NCBI RefSeq assembly: GCF_000374185.1
Contig: NZ_KB910518.1
Coordinates: 6,309,623-6,373,622 of the forward strand
Length of the DNA stretch: 64,000 nucleotides
Source: Paenibacillus sp. HW567
GTDB taxonomy: Bacteria > Bacillota > Bacilli > Paenibacillales > Paenibacillaceae
Direction: 5' to 3'
Positions 58,897 through 64,000 of the stretch are shown piece by piece. Position numbers and translations under genes: made by a program. A model generated the notes under the pieces. That model did not search any database. It worked only from the letters and a program-made list of their open reading frames with translations, and had not been told where the DNA came from. How positions within the stretch are numbered: the stretch's first letter is position 1; each line of letters starts with the position of its first letter.

Positions 58897-59238
58897 ATGA
58901 ATGAATTGCCAAACTGCCCGCAATGCAGCTCGGAGTACACTTACGAAGACAGGGGACTTATGATCTGCCCGGAATGTGGACATGAGTGGGCTCAAGGCTC
59001 AGAGCATGCGGGCAGCGAGGACCAGAAGGCGGTTAAGGATGCCAATGGCAACATGTTGAGCGATGGAGATACGGTCACTGTAATCAAGGATCTGAAGGTC
59101 AAAGGCAGCTCTTCCGTACTGAAAATTGGCACCAAAGTGAAGAACATCAGGCTGGTAGAGGGCGATCATGATATTGATTGTAAAATCGACGGCTTTGGAG
59201 CGATGAAGCTCAAATCGGAGTTTGTCAGAAAAGTATAG
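58897..59238 (+). CDS. PhnA/YjdM-type zinc-ribbon protein
   Basis: A 113-residue protein with an N-terminal zinc ribbon (CPQCSSEYTY, then CPECGHEW) and the C-terminal PhnA domain (DANGNMLSDGDTVTVIKDLKVKGSS, HDIDCKIDGFGAMKLKSEFVRKV). Despite the old name it is not a proven phosphonatase; its role is unclear. GGAG lies 10 nt before the ATG. A strong terminator follows. Confidence 0.93.
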   Translation: MNELPNCPQCSSEYTYEDRGLMICPECGHEWAQGSEHAGSEDQKAVKDANGNMLSDGDTVTVIKDLKVKGSSSVLKIGTKVKNIRLVEGDHDIDCKIDGFGAMKLKSEFVRKV

Positions 59239-59267
59239 GCACATAAGAATACGCTGCATTCTGTAAT

Positions 59268-59317
59268 AAAGCCGCGGGGCGTCTGATATGATCTATCAGA
59301 CCGTCCCCGCGGCTTTT
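59268..59317. terminator. Strong intrinsic terminator
   Basis: AAAGCCGCGGGG-TCTGAT pairs with ATCAGA-CCCCGCGGCTTTT. It separates the convergent PhnA-like and MarR genes. Confidence 0.93.
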
Positions 59318-59335
59318 CCATCTGTGTAGGAGCTA

Positions 59336-59773
59336 TTATCTGTATGGGTAGAATACTTTCTCCTGCAGCAACTCAAGCGCATGCCCGATTTCAATGCGTT
59401 CCTCGTCGGATAGATTGTCAATGCGCCCGGCAAACCGGGAGGCGATACGCTGAAACGCTTCGTTCATCATAGTCTGCCCTTCGGCGGAGAGAGTGATGCC
59501 ATGCCTGCGGCGGTCGGCGGCATCGACAATTTTGTCGCACAGATTTTTTCTGCTCAGCTTCTTCAGCTCACGGCTTGTGTTCGGCATCGACATGTTCATA
59601 CAATCGCTGATCTCGCTGAGAGTGACAGGCTGGCTGACGGCGATATATTCGAGAATTCTATATTGAACGGGTGTCAGAGCATCCGACTTCACATTTTTGC
59701 TTAGTTCGCTTGTGATTTGATGGACGGCAGTCGTAAAGGTTATGAATTTCTGGAATAAATTATTCTTGTCCAT
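59336..59773 (-). CDS. MarR-family transcriptional regulator
   Basis: A 145-residue winged-helix regulator (LTPVQYRILEYIAVSQPVTL, SEISDCMNMSMPNTSRELKKL, wing KIVDAADRRRHGITLSAEG). AGGAGGTGATC sets the ATG at 59773, 16 codons after the first in-frame ATG. It is divergent from a quinone reductase gene, and inverted repeats with TTATCA/TGATAA halves fill the gap. So it probably represses both genes and is released by quinones or oxidants, as in related YodB/MhqR/MarR systems. Confidence 0.92.
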   Translation of the reverse strand: MDKNNLFQKFITFTTAVHQITSELSKNVKSDALTPVQYRILEYIAVSQPVTLSEISDCMNMSMPNTSRELKKLSRKNLCDKIVDAADRRRHGITLSAEGQTMMNEAFQRIASRFAGRIDNLSDEERIEIGHALELLQEKVFYPYR

Positions 59774-59842
59774 AAAGATCACCTCCTGAGACACCATAGC
59801 AAAATAATTATCATAAAACAATTATCATATAATAATTATCAT

Positions 59843-59871
59843 TTGACAACTAAATATAGAGATGCTAGGAT
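59843..59871 (+). promoter_or_regulatory. SigA promoter of the quinone reductase gene
   Basis: TTGACA (59843-59848), a 17-nt spacer and an extended -10, TGC-TAGGAT (59866-59871). Confidence 0.8.
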
Positions 59872-59874
59872 TTG

Positions 59875-59890
59875 CTTATCAAATGATAAG
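59875..59890. promoter_or_regulatory. MarR operator candidate
   Basis: CTTATC-AAAT-GATAAG is a 6-bp inverted repeat just after the -10 of the quinone reductase promoter. Related ATTATCAT elements recur between 59807 and 59842, next to the MarR gene. Confidence 0.6.
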
Positions 59891-59905
59891 TAAAGGAGTG
59901 GCGTT

Positions 59906-60493
59906 ATGCACACGCTGATTATCTATACGCATCCGAACCATCAGAGCCTTAACTATGCTTTTATGCAAGAGGTGCTCCGGGGAATCCGGGAGAACACAAA
60001 GGTGACAGAGGTTAAGGTGCTTGATTTATATGAGGAGGGCTTCGACCCTGTTCTGGTATTTAATGAGCATAAGCGCAGGAGAGATATGGACAAGGACCCG
60101 GAGCTGGAGAAATACAGGGAGCAACTGCTGTGGGCGGACAAAATTGTCTTCATCTATCCAATCTGGTGGGGACGGCCTCCGGCCATGCTGCTGGGGTATA
60201 TTGACAAGATGTTTGCTACGGGGTTTGCCTATAAGAATACAGGCGGACTGATGCCGGAAGGACTGCTGAAAAATAAATCGGTAGTGTGCATCTCCACGAT
60301 GCAGGGGCCGGCCAATTACCCGCTGCTGTGGCTGCATAACGCGCACAAGGTGTTAATGCGCAAAGCGCTGTTCAACTATGTCGGCATGCGCAAAGTAAAA
60401 TTCTTTGAGTTCGGCAGCATGGAGAGCAAGCGGGGCAAGCACGCTCAGAAGCTGGATAGAATCTATCAGTATTTCAAAACAATCAGCGAGTAA
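59906..60493 (+). CDS. Flavodoxin-fold NAD(P)H quinone oxidoreductase
   Basis: A 195-residue FMN-dependent reductase of the MdaB/KefF/NQO group: phosphate loop IIYTHPNHQSLNYAF, IVFIYPIWWGRPPAMLLGYID and STMQGPANYPLLW. It reduces quinones by two electrons in the cytosol. AAAGGAG precedes the ATG. A consensus SigA promoter with an overlapping inverted repeat and the divergent MarR gene point to repression lifted by electrophile or oxidant stress. Confidence 0.92.
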   Translation: MHTLIIYTHPNHQSLNYAFMQEVLRGIRENTKVTEVKVLDLYEEGFDPVLVFNEHKRRRDMDKDPELEKYREQLLWADKIVFIYPIWWGRPPAMLLGYIDKMFATGFAYKNTGGLMPEGLLKNKSVVCISTMQGPANYPLLWLHNAHKVLMRKALFNYVGMRKVKFFEFGSMESKRGKHAQKLDRIYQYFKTISE

Positions 60494-60520
60494 AAAAGCC
60501 GCCCTCGTTAGAGAGCGGCG
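60492..60520 (-). terminator. Intrinsic terminator of the nudC gene
   Basis: GCCGCCCTC and GAG-CGGCG pair across GTTAGA, and the minus strand ends in six T. Confidence 0.8.
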
Positions 60521-60531
60521 TTATGCTTGCC

Positions 60532-61374
60532 TCAGGAATGTTGCAGGATTACCCAGTCAATGATTTTGCGGGCAATGCTCACTTGGGGCGGAATGACCGG
60601 GAGCTGGTCCAGCTCGAACCAATCGGCATGGTCCAGCTCCTCGCCGTCCACGGTGATCTCTCCGCTCTCGTATTCCGCCAGGAAGCCCACCATCAGGGAG
60701 TGGGGGAAAGGCCACTGCTGGCTGCCAAAGTAGGTAATGTTCTTGACCCGGATGCCTACCTCCTCCATAATCTCGCGCTGCACGCAGTCCTCCAGCGTTT
60801 CGCCGGGCTCGACAAATCCGGCAATCAGTCCGTACATGTTGTTCACAAAATGCGGGGAGTGGGCCAGCAGGAGCTTATTGTCCTTAAGAATTGCGGTAAT
60901 TACCGCAGGGGCAATCCGGGGATAGCTGACCTGACCGCATGCCGGGCAGGTCCGTGAATGCTCGATTGGAGACAGGACAGTGCGGGCAGCGCATTTGCCG
61001 CAGAATTGATGGGTTTCATCCCAGGCCAGGAGCTGAATGCCTCTGCCTGCGAGATGGAACAGGTCTTCGTCCAGCAGCTCATATAAAGGGCGCAGCGGGC
61101 GGAAAGTCATGCCCTCAGGCTCCGCTGTCTCAGCGGCTACCTCTGCTGTGAAGCAGGGAATGTCTTCGAAGGTTCCCAGGTAAAGTGTTCTAATCGGAGT
61201 CATGGATAGCTCTTCAAGTGATCGTGTCAGAGGGATGCCGGTCTGCCCGCCGGTTTCCGTAACCAGCAGCTTGCCGGAGTGAAAGATCAGCCAATAGGCG
61301 GAACCGCTGAAGTCAGGCTCGGGGCTTACTGCCGGAGTATATCGTTTATAAATGCTTGCTCTTGGTTTAGACAT
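60532..61374 (-). CDS. nudC: NADH pyrophosphatase (Nudix, NudC type)
   Basis: A 280-residue Nudix hydrolase in the NudC layout: N-terminal domain, four-cysteine zinc ribbon (FCGKCAARTVLSPIEHSR, then CPACG), then the Nudix box GFVEPGETLEDCVQREIMEE with EEVGI, and the SQQWPFPHSLM motif that marks NudC. It hydrolyses NAD(H), and in some bacteria removes NAD caps from RNA. AAAGGTCC sets the ATG at 61374; an in-frame start at 61440 has no ribosome site. Confidence 0.93.
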   Translation of the reverse strand: MSKPRASIYKRYTPAVSPEPDFSGSAYWLIFHSGKLLVTETGGQTGIPLTRSLEELSMTPIRTLYLGTFEDIPCFTAEVAAETAEPEGMTFRPLRPLYELLDEDLFHLAGRGIQLLAWDETHQFCGKCAARTVLSPIEHSRTCPACGQVSYPRIAPAVITAILKDNKLLLAHSPHFVNNMYGLIAGFVEPGETLEDCVQREIMEEVGIRVKNITYFGSQQWPFPHSLMVGFLAEYESGEITVDGEELDHADWFELDQLPVIPPQVSIARKIIDWVILQHS

Positions 61375-61481
61375 GGCGCAGGACCTTTCTGAAAGTGAGT
61401 GTTTACTATTAAGAATAGCAAAAAGCGGGAAGGCTAACAATTATGCAATCAGCCTGCACACATTACGGCGAATGTACAGAT

Positions 61482-61510
61482 AAAACGTGCTCTGGATGAG
61501 CCGTTTTTTT
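61482..61510 (+). terminator. Orphan hairpin with T run
   Basis: AAAACG-GCTC pairs with GAGC-CGTTTT, then T residues. On the plus strand no gene precedes it, so its source transcript is unknown. Confidence 0.5.
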
Positions 61511-61514
61511 GTGT

Positions 61515-61553
61515 TTGACATTTCGCTTACATGTAACTAAAATGGTTACATGT
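61515..61553 (+). promoter_or_regulatory. Promoter with overlapping operator for the NmrA-like gene
   Basis: TTGACA (61515-61520), 17-nt spacer and TAAAAT (61538-61543). A perfect inverted repeat ACATGTAAC-N7-GTTACATGT (61529-61553) covers the spacer and the -10, so a bound repressor would block RNA polymerase. Confidence 0.75.
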
Positions 61554-61628
61554 AGAGAGGTTTTCTACAACAATCCCAGCAAGTATTAGGCACTGCATTA
61601 TAAATATACCCCTATGGAGGAATGAAAA

Positions 61629-62486
61629 ATGAAAATCGCATTCACAGGAGCAACAGGACATTTCGGTTCCATTGTGGCCGAAGCTTTGCTGAAGTCGGTA
61701 CCGGCGGACAGCCTGGTTGCCAGTGTTAGAAATCCGGAGAAGGCAGAAAATCTGCGGGCCCGTGGAGTAGACGTTCGTCAAGGTGATTTCGACAAGCCGG
61801 AGACGCTGGATGCCGCATTTGCCGGAGTAGACCGGCTGCTGATCGTATCGGCAGACGGAGATAATGACACCCGGATTCGCCAGCATAAGGCGGCTGTTGA
61901 TGCTGCCGTACGTGCCGGTGTCGGCTTCATCGCCTACACCAGTGTGGGCCGTGCCGACAGCAGCTCGCTGTTCCTCGCTCCAGTACACAAGGAAACTGAG
62001 CAATTTATCCGTGAATCCGGCATCCCTTACTCCTTCCTGCGCAATAACTGGTATCTGGAGAATGAGGCCGGCTCCATCCAGGCTGTACAAGCAGGAGCCC
62101 CTTGGCTGACTTCGGCAGGTGAAGGCAAGGTGGGCTGGGCAACACGCCGCGATTATGCTGAAGCGGCAGCAGCCGTACTGACAAGCGAGGGTCATAACAA
62201 TACTGTCTATGAATTGTCCGGCACACCGGTAACCCAGGCCGAGCTTGCGGCAATTGTCGGAGAAGTACTTGGCAAGGAAGTTCAGGTACAGCAGGTTGAT
62301 GATGCTGCGTATTCCAGCATTATGGCCGGAGCGGGAGTGCCGGAAGCAGCTCTTCCCATCGTAGTCGGAATCCAGCGCGCAATCCGCGAAGGCGCACTCG
62401 ATATTACCAGCGGCGATTTCGCGAAGCTGCTGCAGCGTCCGCTTACACCGCTTAGCGAAGGCGTAAGAGAGCTGCTGAAGGCTTAA
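61629..62486 (+). CDS. NmrA-like NAD(P)-binding oxidoreductase (QorB/YtfG type)
   Basis: A 285-residue Rossmann protein of the atypical SDR family. The cofactor motif TGATGHFGSIVAEALL is at residue 6; the remaining pattern (VDVRQGDFDKPETLDAAFAG, FIAYTSVGRADSSSL, YSFLRNNWYLEN) is that of QorB/YtfG quinone oxidoreductases. AGGAATG precedes the ATG. In other bacteria the gene is divergent from an HxlR regulator (YtfH). Here no regulator is adjacent, but a palindromic operator overlaps the promoter. Confidence 0.92.
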   Translation: MKIAFTGATGHFGSIVAEALLKSVPADSLVASVRNPEKAENLRARGVDVRQGDFDKPETLDAAFAGVDRLLIVSADGDNDTRIRQHKAAVDAAVRAGVGFIAYTSVGRADSSSLFLAPVHKETEQFIRESGIPYSFLRNNWYLENEAGSIQAVQAGAPWLTSAGEGKVGWATRRDYAEAAAAVLTSEGHNNTVYELSGTPVTQAELAAIVGEVLGKEVQVQQVDDAAYSSIMAGAGVPEAALPIVVGIQRAIREGALDITSGDFAKLLQRPLTPLSEGVRELLKA

Positions 62487-62523
62487 GCTGTTCTAACTTC
62501 AGACTTATCTTCAATGAAAATGA

Positions 62524-62558
62524 CAATCCCCTCGCCATCAGATCAGGCGAGGGGATTG
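62524..62558. terminator. Perfect 13-bp hairpin over the UvrC-like stop codon
   Basis: CAATCCCCTCGCC and GGCGAGGGGATTG pair across a 9-nt loop that contains the minus-strand TGA stop. It probably terminates the convergent genes on both strands, though the T runs are short. Confidence 0.7.
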
Positions 62559-63637
62559 TTTGCATTCTGCAGCAGTTCGCTGACCGCAGCAGCCAGCTCC
62601 GTGTCATTCTCCGCTGCAAGCCATGCCTCAGGAATCAGGACATAGCAGCCGGAGCTGCTTGCCAGATGGCTGTAAATGATTTGGGCTTCGTCCAGCTTGT
62701 GGCGGCTGATTTCCTCTGGCTCCCTGCGCACTAGCTTGCCGAAGCTGTCCGTAATGGCTGTCTGTATGACGCCGCAGAGCCGCTCCATTGGCATATCCCC
62801 CGCCTCCAGCCTGGAGCGGAAGATAATCTCGCTGCCTTTGATCAGCATAAGCTTAAGGGTCTGTTCGTTTATTGGCTCAAGGACGGCAATGTTCTGGTTC
62901 TGCGCAGTGAAGCCGATGACCTTCTCCTTCTGCAGCAGGGAACGGACGGCGGTGACATAATCACGGTATTTGGCCGCGGTCTCGAACTCGAAATTGTCCG
63001 CAGCGGTGTTCATGCGCCGCTCCAAATCATTCAGGATGCCATTGTCATTCCCTTGCAGCAACTCAATAATACGGTCAATAATTTCATCGTACTGCTGAAG
63101 CGCCGCCCCGCCCCCGCACATGCCGATACATAAGCCGAGCGAGTGGTTGAGACAGCGGGTGTTTTTGGCATGGGGCGTGCTGCAAAGAATCTTCTGGCAT
63201 TCCTTAATCCCCTGCAATGCACGTTCAACTGTACTCCTGCTCGTATAAGGTCCAAAATACAGGCTGTCCTCATACTCGCCCGGATCATAGGTTACGGCTA
63301 GCTGACGGTAAGGAGTATCTGTGCGGAGGGCAATATAGCTGTAGGCGAGCGGATTTTTCATTTTTTTATTGTACATCGGTTTGATTTCCTTAATGAGCTG
63401 GCACTCCAGCAGAAAGGCTTCAAATTCCGTATCGGTGAGCCTGTAATCGAGATCCCTGATGTGTTTGATGAGCTGCTTAACCTTGGGGGAATGACCCTTG
63501 GAATTGTAAAAATAGGACTGTACCCGTTTCTTTAGCTGTTTGGCCTTGCCGACATAGATGATATGTCCCAGACTGTCCTTCATCAGGTAGACGCCGGGCG
63601 ATAACGGGAGGTCCGCTACCTTCTCTGTCAAATCCAT
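62543..63637 (-). CDS. Short UvrC-like GIY-YIG nuclease (Cho-like)
   Basis: A 364-residue protein matching the N-terminal half of UvrC. The GIY-YIG domain is at about residues 10-95 (LSPGVYLMKDSLGHIIYVGKA, EFEAFLLECQLIKEIKPMYN), and a four-Cys region (CSTPHAKNTRCLNHSLGLCIGMC) and a UVR motif (FEFETAAKYRDYVTAVRSL) follow. The RNase H-like second nuclease and the HhH domains of full UvrC (about 600 residues) are absent. It would make only the 3' incision, as Cho does in E. coli. GGAGGG sets the ATG at 63637. Confidence 0.88.
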   Translation of the reverse strand: MDLTEKVADLPLSPGVYLMKDSLGHIIYVGKAKQLKKRVQSYFYNSKGHSPKVKQLIKHIRDLDYRLTDTEFEAFLLECQLIKEIKPMYNKKMKNPLAYSYIALRTDTPYRQLAVTYDPGEYEDSLYFGPYTSRSTVERALQGIKECQKILCSTPHAKNTRCLNHSLGLCIGMCGGGAALQQYDEIIDRIIELLQGNDNGILNDLERRMNTAADNFEFETAAKYRDYVTAVRSLLQKEKVIGFTAQNQNIAVLEPINEQTLKLMLIKGSEIIFRSRLEAGDMPMERLCGVIQTAITDSFGKLVRREPEEISRHKLDEAQIIYSHLASSSGCYVLIPEAWLAAENDTELAAAVSELLQNANNPLA

Positions 63638-63771
63638 GAGGTTCCCTCCAAGTTCGCGTTCTCTAGTAATTTTCAGTATAAACGATGTGACATAATCCAC
63701 AAAGCCAACTATGAAAACCCTCTATCATAAATAACAGGAAGATTGAAAGCAACGAGGCTGGGGGGCTTTTC

Positions 63772-64000
63772 ATGAAATATTCAATCGGCGAGTTTGCCTC
63801 AATTCTGGGCGTGACGGCGGATACATTGCGGCTCTATGAGAAGCATGACATTGTCCGCCCCATGAAGGATCATCATAACAATTACCGCTATTTCAACGAT
63901 TTGGATGCCAGAAATTTACTGTCGAGCCGCTGGTACCGGAGTATGCAGATTCCGCTGCAGGATGTCGCCGGGCTGATCAATGACGCTCCTGCCGAGCAGG
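63772..64000 (+). CDS. MerR-family regulator (partial)
   Basis: The first 76 codons of a MerR protein, cut by the window edge. The helix-turn-helix (YSIGEFASILGVTADTLRLYEKHDI) and the wing (HNNYRYFNDLDAR) are clear. The effector domain is not seen, so the signal cannot be inferred. GGGGGG lies 6 nt before the ATG. Confidence 0.9.
   Translation, partial: MKYSIGEFASILGVTADTLRLYEKHDIVRPMKDHHNNYRYFNDLDARNLLSSRWYRSMQIPLQDVAGLINDAPAEQ

Overview
The window looks like a chromosomal segment of a low-to-mid GC, endospore-forming Firmicute, most likely Paenibacillus. The reasons are an alpha/beta-type SASP gene, a collagen-like spore-surface gene with DUF4183 partners, a KinB-like kinase, YesM/YesN two-component pairs beside a sugar-binding lipoprotein, strong AGGAGG ribosome sites, frequent GTG/TTG starts and many intrinsic terminators. 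I see no rRNA, tRNA, CRISPR array, intact insertion sequence or prophage. The AT-rich patch at about 9.0-11.0 kb (by eye) is the clearest sign of transferred DNA.

Layout. 0-6 kb: a truncated sugar-binding lipoprotein, a YesN/YesM pair and a PocR-AraC regulator, all on the minus strand. 6-9 kb: a glycerol dehydrogenase and fused ATP-type dihydroxyacetone kinase operon with a cre-like site upstream. 9-12 kb: a WXG/LXG-type polymorphic toxin with its immunity gene, plus a second immunity gene behind a leftover toxin tail. 12-20 kb: one six-gene minus-strand unit, in transcription order an 854-residue secreted protein, MacA-like adaptor, ABC ATPase, MacB-like permease, histidine kinase and response regulator. 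It faces an ECF sigma / anti-sigma pair (20.3-21.8 kb).

22-28 kb: a RacA-like MerR protein, SASP, GyrI-like protein, LigB-type dioxygenase, KinB-like kinase, collagen-like and DUF4183 proteins and a TPR protein. 28-35 kb: MFS exporter, serine hydrolase, Lrp regulator, a TPR-SUKH-Imm51 fusion, a DUF2252 fragment, UxuA and a methyltransferase. 35-41 kb: DUF4097 protein with a two-component pair, a cell-wall hydrolase-like protein, a lipoprotein and a DUF421 protein. 41-44 kb: an orphan CopG/BrnA-type antitoxin with a toxin remnant, then three SinR-like XRE regulators around a helical-repeat protein. 44-50 kb: RidA-like protein, nucleotidyltransferase, an SDR/SMP-30 operon facing a TetR regulator, and another two-component pair.

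50-64 kb: VTC-domain, DUF4956 and Cthe_2159-like genes, then CdsA-like, YiiX-like, GGDEF, GNAT, PhnA-like, MarR/quinone reductase, NudC, NmrA-like, short UvrC-like and a truncated MerR gene.

Regulation gives the most informative signals. The response regulator at 50.4 kb and the VTC operon carry near-identical 18-bp boxes, each 8 nt from a -10 element. The SDR/TetR gap has three copies of GTAACNNTGTTTC. One XRE gene has its Shine-Dalgarno inside a perfect 9-bp hairpin. Several defence or toxin genes are decayed or displaced (toxin tail, BrnT-like remnant, DUF2252 fragment, frameshifted XRE).
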